DNA of 64,000 bases from Aeromonas rivipollensis (GTDB lineage: Bacteria > Pseudomonadota > Gammaproteobacteria > Enterobacterales > Aeromonadaceae): assembly GCF_010974825.1 (NCBI RefSeq), contig NZ_JAAILA010000026.1:1-64000 (forward strand). The letters run 5' to 3'. Positions 44,136-51,989 of this stretch are shown here, in pieces. The notes beneath the pieces were generated by a model. That model worked only from the letters and a program-made list of their open reading frames with translations. It ran no database searches and was not told the origin of the DNA. Position numbers and translations under genes: made by a program. Numbering within the stretch: the first letter of the stretch is position 1; each line of letters opens with the position of its first letter.

Positions 44136-45275
44136 ATGAAACTGACAAACCTGTCCGCCCAGCTCCTTGCCATCCTGGCCCTGAGCACCCCTTTCATGGC
44201 CAGCGCCGTGGTGGAGACCAACACTGACTTCGGGCGCCTGAGCCTGGGGGGCGATGCGGAGATCAACCTGAACGCGTCCAATACCACCCGTGGCAACGTG
44301 CTGGGTCAAACCAGCGAGACCCGCACCGATCGCTGGGACGAGGATGGTCGCCTGCTGCTGAACTTCCTCGGGGTGCGGGAGCTGGAAGATGGTCGCTATG
44401 GCCAGATCCAGATCCAGCCCACCATAGGCACCAATGGTGGTGCCGGTGCCGACGATGCGTATCTTGGGTTCGGCCAGCGCAGCAACTGGGGGATGAAGGT
44501 CGGTCGTTTCGAGGCCTACGACATGTTCCCGCTGGGTCAGGATATCTTTGTCGAGCATTCCGGTGACAGCGCCAACGACCTCTACTCCGATGGCAATGGC
44601 TATGTTTACATGCTCAAGGAGGGTCGTGGCCGGGCAGGCAAGGGGGGTCAGCTGCTGCTCAACAAGGAGGCGGGCAACTGGTATCTGGAGCTCTCCACCC
44701 TGATCGGAGATCGCACCAATCTGTTTGCAGGCCAGCAATACCACGGCTATGCGCTAACCAAGGCCAAAGACTCCATCATTGTTCGTCCCGTCATCGCCTG
44801 GAAAGGTGAAAACCTGAAAGTCGCCCTGGGGGCCGAGGGCAATGTGATCAGCGACGCCATCGTCACCAGCGACGACGTCTCGGTGTCCGATCGCATGGGT
44901 TATGGCCTCACCACCAGCTGGACCCAGGATGCCCTGGTCATCAATGCCAACCTGGCCCGCATGGATGCCGAGGCTGAAACCGATACCACCCTGGGCGCCA
45001 ACCTGCTCTGGCACAATGCCGGCCTGGGTTATGTCTACGCCATCAACGACATCAGCAGCGCCAATCTGAACAACACCAGCGCCGACTTCAGCAAGATGGT
45101 CGGCAAGCACAGCATCAACACCGTCTACGCCTCCTACAAGATCCCGAGCGTGCTGGATCTCAGTAACTTCGATATCTATCTGGGAGCCTACTGGTCCCAG
45201 CTGAATGTCGACAGCGGCGAGGTGGACAACATGGATCGCTACGGTGGCCGGGTGCGTTTCAAATATTTCTTCTGA
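44136..45275 (+). CDS. Carbohydrate-type outer-membrane porin
   Basis: 379 aa with ATG 44136 (AAGGA ten bases upstream). Signal peptide MKLTNLSAQLLAILALSTPFMASA; mature barrel with alternating strands and a terminal Phe (VRFKYFF), the BamA recognition end. The FGRLSLGGDAEINLNASN start and DDAYLGFGQRSNWGMKVGRFEAYDMFP block resemble the raffinose-porin (RafY, Porin_8) family rather than OmpC/F. Placed between the PTS operon and the LacI gene, it probably admits beta-glucosides through the outer membrane. A terminator follows. Confidence 0.78.
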   Translation: MKLTNLSAQLLAILALSTPFMASAVVETNTDFGRLSLGGDAEINLNASNTTRGNVLGQTSETRTDRWDEDGRLLLNFLGVRELEDGRYGQIQIQPTIGTNGGAGADDAYLGFGQRSNWGMKVGRFEAYDMFPLGQDIFVEHSGDSANDLYSDGNGYVYMLKEGRGRAGKGGQLLLNKEAGNWYLELSTLIGDRTNLFAGQQYHGYALTKAKDSIIVRPVIAWKGENLKVALGAEGNVISDAIVTSDDVSVSDRMGYGLTTSWTQDALVINANLARMDAEAETDTTLGANLLWHNAGLGYVYAINDISSANLNNTSADFSKMVGKHSINTVYASYKIPSVLDLSNFDIYLGAYWSQLNVDSGEVDNMDRYGGRVRFKYFF

Positions 45276-45292
45276 TGGAAGTCATATTGGCA

Positions 45293-45316
45293 GAGGGGGG
45301 CAAGGGCCCCCCTTTT
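45293..45316 (+). terminator. Terminator of the porin gene
   Basis: AGGGGGGC-AAGG-GCCCCCCTTTT just after the stop. Confidence 0.85.
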
Positions 45317-45376
45317 CCATTGGTCAGGCTGCCGGCCCTTACCGGAGGTCGCTGGCCTGTGCTAGGATGGAGGCCT

Positions 45377-45390
45377 GTTAACCGGTTACC
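45377..45390. promoter_or_regulatory. Operator-like site upstream of the LacI-family gene
   Basis: GTTAACCGGTTACC, a near-palindrome with the same AACCGGTT core as the 42-bp palindrome at 39388. It lies 12 bp before the start codon, so binding there would block the gene's own expression. Confidence 0.55.
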
Positions 45391-45402
45391 GTTGATGAAG
45401 CC

Positions 45403-46365
45403 ATGGCCAATATTACCGATGTGTCGCGCCTCGCGAATGTGTCTAAAGCCACCGTTTCCCGCGTCCTGAGCGGCTCGCGCGGCGTGCGTGAAGAGAGTCG
45501 GTTGGCCGTGCTGCAAGCCGCCGAACAGCTGAATTTCCGACCCAATGCCACTGCTCGCTCCCTGGCGACCCAGGCGACGGATTGTGTGGGCATCATCCTC
45601 TCCCCCCAGCTTGGCAATCGTCTGGCCAGCATGCTGCCGCTGCTGGAAGGAGCGCTGGCCAAGACGGGCAAGAGCATGCTGGTGCGCTTTGCCGACGAGG
45701 CGCAGCAACAGCAGCTGGCGGTCGATGAACTGCTGGGAGGGCGTTGTGACGGCGTCCTGGTCCTCGGTACCAAACAAGCTCTGAATCCGGACCCGCGCCT
45801 CATTCAGCTCGATGGGGTGAGCGACACCGGCAACCTCAATCTCAGCTATGACCTGACCTTTGCCACCGAGAGCGCCTGTCGCTTCCTGCTCGGCAAGGGT
45901 CATCGCCAGCTGGTGCTGATGCTGGATGACAAACTGTCCCCAGCCGGAAAGAGCGCCATCCAGGGTTATCAGCAGGCACTTCAGCAGCAATCCCTGCCCT
46001 ATAACAGCCAGCTGGTGATCGACGGTACCGACAACCAGCAGGCGCTGCTCGGTTTGCTCAATCGCTACCTGCCCTTCACCGCGCTGGTGGTGCAGCAAGA
46101 TGCCCAGGCTGCCGACGCCATGCGGCTGTTGCGCGAGTTCAACCTCCATATCCCTCAAGATGTCTCCGTCATCAGCCTGGAAGGCTCCTCCCTGGCGAGC
46201 CAGCTGACCCCACCGCTGACCTGCATCGAATACCCGAGTGAGCGGCTGGCCCAGGAGAGCGTGCGGGTGTTGCAAGCACAGCTGGCGCAGAGTCTGCGAC
46301 CAGCCGATGAGCAGCAGAAATTCCAGGGACGCCTGGTGGTGCGTGAATCCGTGGTAGCCCGCTAG
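45403..46365 (+). CDS. LacI-family regulator of the beta-glucoside locus
   Basis: 320 aa. HTH ITDVSRLANVSKATVSRVLSGSRGVREESRLAVLQAA (4-40), hinge helix FRPNATARSLATQ, and a sugar-sensing domain of about 260 residues. The AANVSKATVSRVL recognition-helix class usually binds palindromes with a central CG, as found at 39388-39429 and, less well, at 45377. It most likely represses both divergent EIIC units and itself. The inducer is probably the imported phospho-sugar or free disaccharide. It is most like the AscG/GalR group, unassigned further. Confidence 0.9.
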   Translation: MANITDVSRLANVSKATVSRVLSGSRGVREESRLAVLQAAEQLNFRPNATARSLATQATDCVGIILSPQLGNRLASMLPLLEGALAKTGKSMLVRFADEAQQQQLAVDELLGGRCDGVLVLGTKQALNPDPRLIQLDGVSDTGNLNLSYDLTFATESACRFLLGKGHRQLVLMLDDKLSPAGKSAIQGYQQALQQQSLPYNSQLVIDGTDNQQALLGLLNRYLPFTALVVQQDAQAADAMRLLREFNLHIPQDVSVISLEGSSLASQLTPPLTCIEYPSERLAQESVRVLQAQLAQSLRPADEQQKFQGRLVVRESVVAR

Positions 46366-46427
46366 GGCTTGACCTTGCCGCGGGCGTCAGCTTTAGGCTG
46401 GGAACACATCCACAGAGGAGATATCCC

Positions 46428-46622
46428 ATGACCATAGAACTCACTGTCTCCGGCATGTCCTGCGGTGGCTGCGCCGCCAGCCTGCAGAAGGCACTGCTGG
46501 CCCAGAGCGCTGTCAGCCAGGCCCGGGTCGATTTTGGCAGCCGCAAGGCCGTTATCGAGAGCGAACTGAGCAAGGGCGAGTTGATCGCGCTGATCGAAGC
46601 CCAGGGATTCAATGCGGAGTGA
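46428..46622 (+). CDS. Heavy-metal-associated domain protein, copper-chaperone-like
   Basis: 64 aa, a single HMA ferredoxin-like fold. The metal site is GMSCGGC with Cys12 and Cys15. GGAG precedes the ATG. This is CopZ/CopP-like; it would carry Cu(I) in the cytosol. No copper ATPase is adjacent and no CueR-type dyad is evident, so the partner lies elsewhere. Confidence 0.88.
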   Translation: MTIELTVSGMSCGGCAASLQKALLAQSAVSQARVDFGSRKAVIESELSKGELIALIEAQGFNAE

Positions 46623-46677
46623 TTTATCCCTATATGGGTAAAAATCAGACCAATATTCTGTTTACTTGTTTTTATTG

Positions 46678-46691
46678 TTGAGAGTGATCAC
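46678..46691 (+). promoter_or_regulatory. FNR/CRP-like site upstream of ansB
   Basis: TTGAG-AGTG-ATCAC: the FNR consensus TTGAT-N4-ATCAA with one symmetric change per half, 61 bp before the ATG. E. coli ansB is activated by FNR and CRP, which makes the site plausible. Confidence 0.55.
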
Positions 46692-46751
46692 TTAAAAACG
46701 ATTTAAAGTGGATGAAAATGCTGCAGTCAACTAACCCAAAAGGATTGCAGC

Positions 46752-47810
46752 ATGACTCACCCTATCCGCAAGACCCTGCTCGCCGTCGTCCTCGGCATGA
46801 CCCTATCCCCCCTGGCCATGGCCCTGCCGCAGGTTCATATTCTGGCGACCGGTGGCACCATAGCCGGTGCGGGGCAGTCCGCCACCCAATCCAACTACGA
46901 GGCAGGCAAGGTGGCCATCGAGACCCTGATCGCCGCCGTGCCCGAGATGAAGAACGTGGCCGAGGTGCAGGGGGAGCAGGTGGTCAAGATCGGCTCCCAG
47001 GACATGAACGACGAGGTGTGGCTCAAGCTGGCCAAGCGGGTCAACGAGCTGCTGGCCAAGGATGACGTGGATGGCATCGTCATCACCCACGGCACCGACA
47101 CCATGGAAGAGACCGCCTACTTCCTCAACCTGACCGTCAAGAGTGACAAGCCGGTGGTGCTGGTGGGTGCCATGCGTCCCTCCACCGCCATGAGTGCCGA
47201 CGGCCCGCTCAATCTGTACAACGCCGTGGTCACCGCCTCGGACCCCAGCTCCAAGGGACGTGGCGTCATGGTCGCCATGAACGACACAGTGCTGGACGCC
47301 CGGGACGTCACCAAGACCAACACCACAGGGGTGCAGACCTTTGCCGCCCCCAACTTCGGCCCGCTCGGCTACATCCACAACGGCAAGATCGACTACCAGC
47401 GCAGCCCGGCCCGCCTGCACACCAGCAAGACGCCGTTCGACGTGAGCAAGCTCGACAAGCTGCCGCAAGTGGGCATCGTCTACAACTATGCCAACGCCAC
47501 CGATCTGCCGGCCAAGGCTATGGTGGATGCCAAGTTTGACGGCATCGTCAGCGCCGGGGTGGGCAACGGCAACCTCTACCACACACTGTTCGACACCCTG
47601 GCCAAGGCGAGCAAGGATGGCATCCGGGTGGTGCGCTCCGCCCGCGTGCCGACCGGCGCCACCACCCTGGATGCCGAGATCGATGACGCCAAGTACGGCT
47701 TCGTGGCCGCCGGCACCCTGAACCCGCAGAAAGCGCGCATCCTCTTGATGCTCTCCCTGACCCAGAGCAAGGATCCGGCCCAGATCCAGCGCTGGTTCCA
47801 GCAGTTCTGA
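46752..47810 (+). CDS. ansB: L-asparaginase type II, periplasmic
   Basis: 352 aa. Signal peptide MTHPIRKTLLAVVLGMTLSPLAMA, then the mature enzyme: first catalytic Thr in ATGGTIAG, the Ser/Asp pocket EQVVKIGSQDMND, and second catalytic Thr in HGTDTMEET. It hydrolyses periplasmic asparagine to aspartate and ammonia; a tetramer in the family. The upstream FNR-like site suggests anaerobic induction. A terminator follows. Confidence 0.96.
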   Translation: MTHPIRKTLLAVVLGMTLSPLAMALPQVHILATGGTIAGAGQSATQSNYEAGKVAIETLIAAVPEMKNVAEVQGEQVVKIGSQDMNDEVWLKLAKRVNELLAKDDVDGIVITHGTDTMEETAYFLNLTVKSDKPVVLVGAMRPSTAMSADGPLNLYNAVVTASDPSSKGRGVMVAMNDTVLDARDVTKTNTTGVQTFAAPNFGPLGYIHNGKIDYQRSPARLHTSKTPFDVSKLDKLPQVGIVYNYANATDLPAKAMVDAKFDGIVSAGVGNGNLYHTLFDTLAKASKDGIRVVRSARVPTGATTLDAEIDDAKYGFVAAGTLNPQKARILLMLSLTQSKDPAQIQRWFQQF

Positions 47811-47843
47811 TCCCGGGGCTCAACCCGCTAACCTAAATCCATG

Positions 47844-47875
47844 AAAAAAGGGCAGGATCGGATCCTGCCCTTGTT
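47844..47875. terminator. Bidirectional terminator between ansB and the cation exchanger
   Basis: AAAAAAGGGCAGGATC-GGATCCTGCCCTTGTT lies between two converging genes, with A-run on one side and T-rich on the other. Confidence 0.9.
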
Positions 47876-47905
47876 CGTGGCGTCATCTTCACATAGCGCG
47901 CGCTG

Positions 47906-48892
47906 TCAGCTCACCATCAGCCAGCCGCAGAAACCCAGGTACACCAGTCCCACGCAGGCCAGCCTGCCCGCCGTCATCCGCCCACGGCTGAAGCCCCACC
48001 ACAGCAGCACTACCGCCAGCAGGGTCACCAGCGAAGAGACCATCATGGTGCTGTCGAGCAACCAGGGGGTGAACAGCAGGCAGAATGCCTTGGGGATCGT
48101 GCCCTGGATCATCATGGCGCCGGAGATATTGGCCAGCGCCAGCCGGTTCTTGCCCTGACGCACCCAGATCAGCACGTTCATCAGCTCCGGCATCTCGGTC
48201 GCCACCGGGCTCAGCAGCAGGGCCGCCAGCACGGGGGAGAGGCCGAACAACTCGCCCATGCTCTCCAGCTGATGAACGAACAGCTGCGCCGCCAGCGCCA
48301 CTACCACCAGGGCTCCCAGGGTCTGCAGCAGCACCTTGCGAAGGGCCGGGATCCCCGCCTTGGGATCCAGCTTGAGGGGCTCTGGCAACGGGGTCTCGTG
48401 GCTGTCGGTCTGTTTCAGCTCGCGCCGCACATAGACCAGATACACCAGCACGAACAGCGGGGCCAGCCAGGTTTTGCCGGTAAAGGCCACCATGCCGAGG
48501 GCCACCGCCACCAGGAAGATACCGACAAACCAGGCCTGATCCCGACCAGTCTCTCGCTGCACCTCGCCATCTATGGCCCTGTGTTCAGGGCTCATGCACA
48601 GCAGCAGGGTCAGGCCGACGGCGGCATAGCCTATGGTGGAGAGCAGCAGGGGGCCACCGAGGGCGGCGCCTATCCCAATCTGTTGCTGGGCGGGGGCATC
48701 CCCCATCAGCAGCGCGGTCAGGGTAACTATGCATTCGGGCAAGGCAGTGCCTAGGGCCGCCAACAGGGAGCCGGTGGCGCTTTGGGAGAACTGGAGGTGA
48801 TGGCCGGTCCATTCGATGCCGTTGACGAAATATTCGCAGGCCAGGTAGATGGTGACGGCAGAGAGCAGAAATAACAGCAGGGTGATCAACAT
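47906..48892 (-). CDS. CaCA-type sodium/calcium-exchanger-family cation transporter
   Basis: 328 aa with ATG 48892 at the start of the first membrane helix (MLITLLLFLLSAVTIYLACEYFVNGIEW). Two inverted halves carry the alpha repeats: SATGSLLAALGTALPECIVTLTALL (about 36-60) and LSPVLAALLLSPVATEMPELMNVLIW (about 214-239), with the ion-binding Glu residues in PE. About ten helices. Family members exchange Ca2+ for Na+ or H+. The leader looks like a Mn2+-sensing yybP-ykoY riboswitch (48940-49080), so Mn2+ efflux is a real alternative. The frame is open upstream through the riboswitch, but that part is not membrane-like. Confidence 0.85.
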   Translation of the reverse strand: MLITLLLFLLSAVTIYLACEYFVNGIEWTGHHLQFSQSATGSLLAALGTALPECIVTLTALLMGDAPAQQQIGIGAALGGPLLLSTIGYAAVGLTLLLCMSPEHRAIDGEVQRETGRDQAWFVGIFLVAVALGMVAFTGKTWLAPLFVLVYLVYVRRELKQTDSHETPLPEPLKLDPKAGIPALRKVLLQTLGALVVVALAAQLFVHQLESMGELFGLSPVLAALLLSPVATEMPELMNVLIWVRQGKNRLALANISGAMMIQGTIPKAFCLLFTPWLLDSTMMVSSLVTLLAVVLLWWGFSRGRMTAGRLACVGLVYLGFCGWLMVS

Positions 48893-48939
48893 AATAGGCA
48901 ACCGCCAGGCGAGCAGAACAACCGATGGACCCGATACGG

Positions 48940-49080
48940 CTCGCCCGGCTGGCTTGCGTATCGAGGCCAAAGGTCTTGCAGGGCGATAGATGCTATCGCC
49001 GCTCATGCCATGGATCTGATGATCCAAGAATGTTGACATGAGCCCTGCCCGGATCACGGGCGGGTTGCTACTCCCCAATG
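48940..49080 (-). ncRNA. yybP-ykoY-like (manganese) riboswitch
   Basis: On the minus strand, in order: GGGGAGTAGC (49076-49067), a hairpin with CCCGCCCGTGATCCGGGC, CATGTCAACAT, paired GGATCATCAGATCC, CATGGCATGAGC, GCGATAGCATCTATCGC, then GCAAGACCTTTGGCCTCG (about 48978-48962). The GGGGAGUAGC and GACCUUUGGCCU blocks in this order are the conserved parts of the yybP-ykoY aptamer that sandwich Mn2+. An expression stem (CGATACG ... CGTATCG) follows before the exchanger start. Motif-level recognition; no covariance search was possible. Confidence 0.8.
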
Positions 49081-49292
49081 ACAGTGCGGGCTTTTTACCA
49101 AGAGATGGGCCGCCCCACAAGGAAAATGGCGGCTCGTCCCCTCGGCAACTTGTAAGGGGATGTAACCTGGCCACAGACTCATCCCATCAGTTCTGCCCGC
49201 CAGGATCCAGATCCCGCCCACAGGATCCTCGCCTTGGCACAGGGATTGCTATGAGTTGACTACTGTCCACATTGACTTGGGAAGGGTGAACG

Positions 49293-49880
49293 ATGAAACG
49301 GTGGATCCAACATTTTTACCAGCTGAATCGTCTCAATTGGCTGATGGTCTGGCTGCTGCTCTGCTGCAGCATCATATTGCTGTTCCCGGCCGGGCTGATG
49401 AAAGGCGCCGTCAGCCAGTGGGCTACGGCTCACGCCGCCTGGCTGGGGGTCGGCATGCTGATTGCCATCTCCTACTTCTGCAGCCAGGGTTTCCTGATCG
49501 CCTGGGAATGGGCCTGTGACGAGTGGCAATCCCGTCGTCAACAGGATCAGCTGGCCCAGATGATAGGCTTCCTCGACTTCAACGAGAAGGCGGTGCTGCG
49601 CGAGTTCGTGCTGCAACGCAAAAGCGTCATAAACCTGCCGATCACCGAGCCTGCCGTCAAAAACCTGATGGATGCCGGGGTGCTGACCTATGCCTATGGC
49701 AAGCCGGTGCGAGAGAAAGAGGACGAAAACCAGATCCGCGCCCTGATGATTGCGCTGCCGGCACGGCCGCTGCTGACCTACAAGGTGCTGGGGCTGTCGC
49801 GCGGCAAGATGAGCGACGAGCAGGTGGAGCAGATCATGAACGCCAGACCCAAGTTCGCCCAGAAGAGTTTCCAGCGCTGA
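49293..49880 (+). CDS. Superinfection-exclusion B (SieB)-like membrane protein
   Basis: 195 aa. Two N-terminal membrane helices (about 15-35 and 49-70), then a cytosolic domain (about 75-195). LDFNEKAVLREFVLQRKSVINLPITEPAVKNLMDAGVLTY fits the pattern of the SieB family (E/K-x-x-L-R-E-F ... P ... V-x-x-L-x-x-x-G-V-L). Phage SieB of lambda and P22 aborts growth of other phages; for chromosomal homologues no role is established. There are no phage genes beside it. The region 49081-49292 upstream shows no gene. It ends in a terminator shared with mgsA. Confidence 0.62.
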   Translation: MKRWIQHFYQLNRLNWLMVWLLLCCSIILLFPAGLMKGAVSQWATAHAAWLGVGMLIAISYFCSQGFLIAWEWACDEWQSRRQQDQLAQMIGFLDFNEKAVLREFVLQRKSVINLPITEPAVKNLMDAGVLTYAYGKPVREKEDENQIRALMIALPARPLLTYKVLGLSRGKMSDEQVEQIMNARPKFAQKSFQR

Positions 49881-49900
49881 GCCGTCACCATTCTTCAGAC

Positions 49901-49930
49901 AAAAGAGCCGGACACTGTCCGGCTCTTTGC
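49901..49930. terminator. Bidirectional terminator between the SieB-like gene and mgsA
   Basis: AAAAGAGCCGGACA-CT-GTCCGGCTCTTTGC between converging genes. Confidence 0.9.
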
Positions 49931-49943
49931 TATCTGGTTGGGG

Positions 49944-50402
49944 TTACTCGGTTCTTGCCTTGAGATAACCGGCGTAGTCGGGCACCTGTACGCTGAATGC
50001 CTGCTGCATGTGCGGGCTGTCCATGATGAAGTCCGCCGTCGCTTCGTTGGTGGCGACCGGGATGTTCCAGACCGCCGCGAGGCGCAGCAGCGCCTTCACG
50101 TCCGGATCGTGCGCCGCGGCATTGAGGGGATCCCAGAAGAAGATCATCACGTCGATCCTGCCCTCGGCAATCAGGGCGCCGAGCTGCTGATCGCCGCCCA
50201 TGGGGCCGGAGAAGAGGCAGGTGATGGGCAACTGTGCCTTCTTGCCGAGCAGGGTACCCGTGGTGCCGGTCGCATAGAGGTGGTGGAGCTTGAGCTCCTC
50301 CTTGCGGCGCAGCACCCAGTTCAGCAATGGGGTCTTCATGTTGTCGTGAGCCACCAGGGCCACCCGCTTGTGGGGGGCCATCTCACGTGCAATCAGTTCC
50401 AT
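49944..50402 (-). CDS. mgsA: Methylglyoxal synthase
   Basis: 152 aa, the E. coli length, with ATG 50402 ([20 protein letters not shown]). It converts dihydroxyacetone phosphate to methylglyoxal and phosphate, a bypass used under phosphate limitation or sugar-phosphate overload. The phosphate-binding ATGTTG, catalytic SGPMGGDQQ and [22 protein letters not shown] blocks are intact. The upstream 50403-50664 has no convincing ORF; the mgsA promoter should lie there. Confidence 0.96.
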   Translation of the reverse strand: MELIAREMAPHKRVALVAHDNMKTPLLNWVLRRKEELKLHHLYATGTTGTLLGKKAQLPITCLFSGPMGGDQQLGALIAEGRIDVMIFFWDPLNAAAHDPDVKALLRLAAVWNIPVATNEATADFIMDSPHMQQAFSVQVPDYAGYLKARTE

Positions 50403-50664
50403 GGAAATCATCCGTAGCAAAGTGATGGGAATAGGGCCGTATCCTAATCGAAAGCGGCGTGCGCTGCTTTGCCCTGCATCGTAACTGTGATCACTGCAAT
50501 GGTTCAATCCGGCTTGGGCTGTGCCTCGTTCGCCGGATCCGGCGGTGCGCCCAGTATCGTGAAGGGGGTTGGCTGACGGAAACACCCCGGTTGGCCAGCT
50601 GCCTGGCAGAGAGTAATGCCCGTATGTTTCAAATTCATGCCTGGGCTTCAAGGTGGTGGCCCAG

Positions 50665-50688
50665 AAAAAACCCGCCTTGGCGGGTTGG
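50665..50688 (-). terminator. Terminator of bfr
   Basis: On the minus strand AACCCGCC-AA-GGCGGGTTTTTTC, just after the bfr stop at 50714. Confidence 0.9.
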
Positions 50689-50713
50689 GGGCAGGTCTTA
50701 ATGACATCCGCAC

Positions 50714-51193
50714 TCAGGATGATGCGGTATGAAGCTGGGATTGCTGATAGTTTTCCAGGCCGATGCGAGCGATGAGATCCAGCTGGGTTTCCAGCCAGTC
50801 GACGTGCTCCTCCTCGTCTTCCAGGATATCCTGGAACAGGTCACGGCTGACATAATCATGGACGGACTCGGCATAGGTGATGGCCACTTTCAGGTCGGGA
50901 ATGGCATCCATTTCCAGTGACAGATCGCAGCGCAACATCTCCTCGACTGTCTCACCGATACGCAGCTTGCCCAGATCCTGCAAGTTGGGCAGTCCTTCCA
51001 GAAACAGCACCCGCTTGACCAGCTCGTCGGCATGTTTCATCTCATCGATGGACTCATGATATTCCTTGTGCCCAAGCCCCTTGAGGCCCCAGTCATCGTA
51101 GATGCGGGCATGCAGGAAATATTGGTTGATGGCAACCAGCTCATTGGCCAGCACCTTGTTGAGGTGGGCAATGATTTTGGGATCTCCTTTCAT
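50714..51193 (-). CDS. bfr: Bacterioferritin
   Basis: 159 aa. ATG 51193 ([26 protein letters not shown]) matches the family start and has GGAG eight bases upstream; ATG 51199 is too close to it. The ferroxidase ligands are present (Glu18 in NELVAINQ, Glu51 and His54 in DEMKHAD, Glu in [20 protein letters not shown]), and Met52, the haem ligand, is kept, so this is a haem-binding, active subunit. It stores iron in a 24-mer. It is downstream of bfd in one unit. Confidence 0.96.
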   Translation of the reverse strand: MKGDPKIIAHLNKVLANELVAINQYFLHARIYDDWGLKGLGHKEYHESIDEMKHADELVKRVLFLEGLPNLQDLGKLRIGETVEEMLRCDLSLEMDAIPDLKVAITYAESVHDYVSRDLFQDILEDEEEHVDWLETQLDLIARIGLENYQQSQLHTASS

Positions 51194-51328
51194 CGACATT
51201 ACTCCTCGTGTTCGAGCCTAGGGCACCGATCACTAGAGCGTAGTCGAGAAAAATGACCATAAGAGGATGGCGAATCGCCTACCCCGAAAGGAAGAGCATC
51301 CGCTCGATGAGGTGAGGGGAGAGGTATT

Positions 51329-51535
51329 TCATGCCACTTCGTAATAAAGGGGCGCCTGCTCCGACTCCATCTTGTCGATCTCGGTGGCGATGATCTCCAT
51401 CGCCATGCGCACGCACTTGCCACATTGGGCACCGACTTCCAGCGATTGTTTCAGCTGTCTGAACTCGGTCTTGCCTGCCTGTACCGCCTTGCGGATCTGG
51501 TTATCTGTGATGCCGCGGCACAAACACACGTACAT
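51329..51535 (-). CDS. bfd: Bacterioferritin-associated ferredoxin
   Basis: 68 aa with ATG 51535 (MYVCLCRGITDNQIRKAV); an ATG five codons upstream is possible. The four [2Fe-2S] ligands are CLC and GAQCGKC in the BFD-fold arrangement. It reduces bacterioferritin to release iron. It lies upstream of bfr on the same strand, 135 bp apart. Confidence 0.95.
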   Translation of the reverse strand: MYVCLCRGITDNQIRKAVQAGKTEFRQLKQSLEVGAQCGKCVRMAMEIIATEIDKMESEQAPLYYEVA

Positions 51536-51555
51536 AATAATGGACCTCATGCTGG

Positions 51556-51590
51556 AATGAGATGAAATCTAAATGAGAATGGTTCGTAGT
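51556..51590 (-). promoter_or_regulatory. Fur-box-like AT-rich site upstream of bfd
   Basis: AAATGAGAATGGTT on the plus strand (about 51572-51585) and ATTCTCATTT on the other approximate the GATAATGAT/ATCATTATC units of a Fur box. bfd is Fur-repressed in other bacteria. The match is partial. Confidence 0.4.
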
Positions 51591-51674
51591 GCAAAGAACG
51601 AATGGTAATAAGATCCCCTGCTTGCCAGTGATTCCCCCCTTGAGGAGAATGCAACCATCAGAGAGGAGACGAAC

Positions 51675-51989
51675 ATGCTCAAGAAACTATTCAGTGCCCT
51701 GTTCAAGGGGCAACCCGCCCAGACCGCCGACGTCACGCCCACCGAATACGCCGGCTATCTCATTTATCCCGAACCCATGGCGGAAGGGGGGCAGTTCCGG
51801 CTTGCAGGGCGCATCACCAAGGATGTGGATGGTGTGCTGCAAACTCACCGCTTCATCCGCTCCGATCTGTTCGCCAACCCGGCCGACGCCGAGCGTTTCA
51901 TGGTGCAAAAAGCCCATACCTTCATCGATCAGATGGGGGAGCGCATGTTTGAGCCACGGGTGAAGCCGGACGACAGTTCAGCCTCATGA
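51675..51989 (+). CDS. HlyU-family (PF10115-type) small protein
   Basis: 104 aa with GGAG before the ATG. After a short basic N-terminus (MLKKLFSALFKG), YAGYLIYPEPMAEGGQFRLAGRITKDVDG and HRFIRSDLFANPADAERFMVQKAHTFIDQMGERMF follow the family pattern. The family is named after the Vibrio haemolysin activator, but this kind has no winged-helix domain and its role is not established. Its TGA overlaps the tmcA start (ATGA), so it is co-translated with a tRNA-modification gene. Confidence 0.75.
   Translation: MLKKLFSALFKGQPAQTADVTPTEYAGYLIYPEPMAEGGQFRLAGRITKDVDGVLQTHRFIRSDLFANPADAERFMVQKAHTFIDQMGERMFEPRVKPDDSSAS

Noticed and set aside
48893..49174. N-terminal extension of the cation exchanger through its leader
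   Set aside because: It coincides with the riboswitch-like structure and is not membrane-like.
49293..49880. Idea that the SieB-like gene marks a prophage
   Set aside because: Neighbours on both sides are ordinary chromosomal genes; no integrase, attachment repeat or structural phage gene is present.
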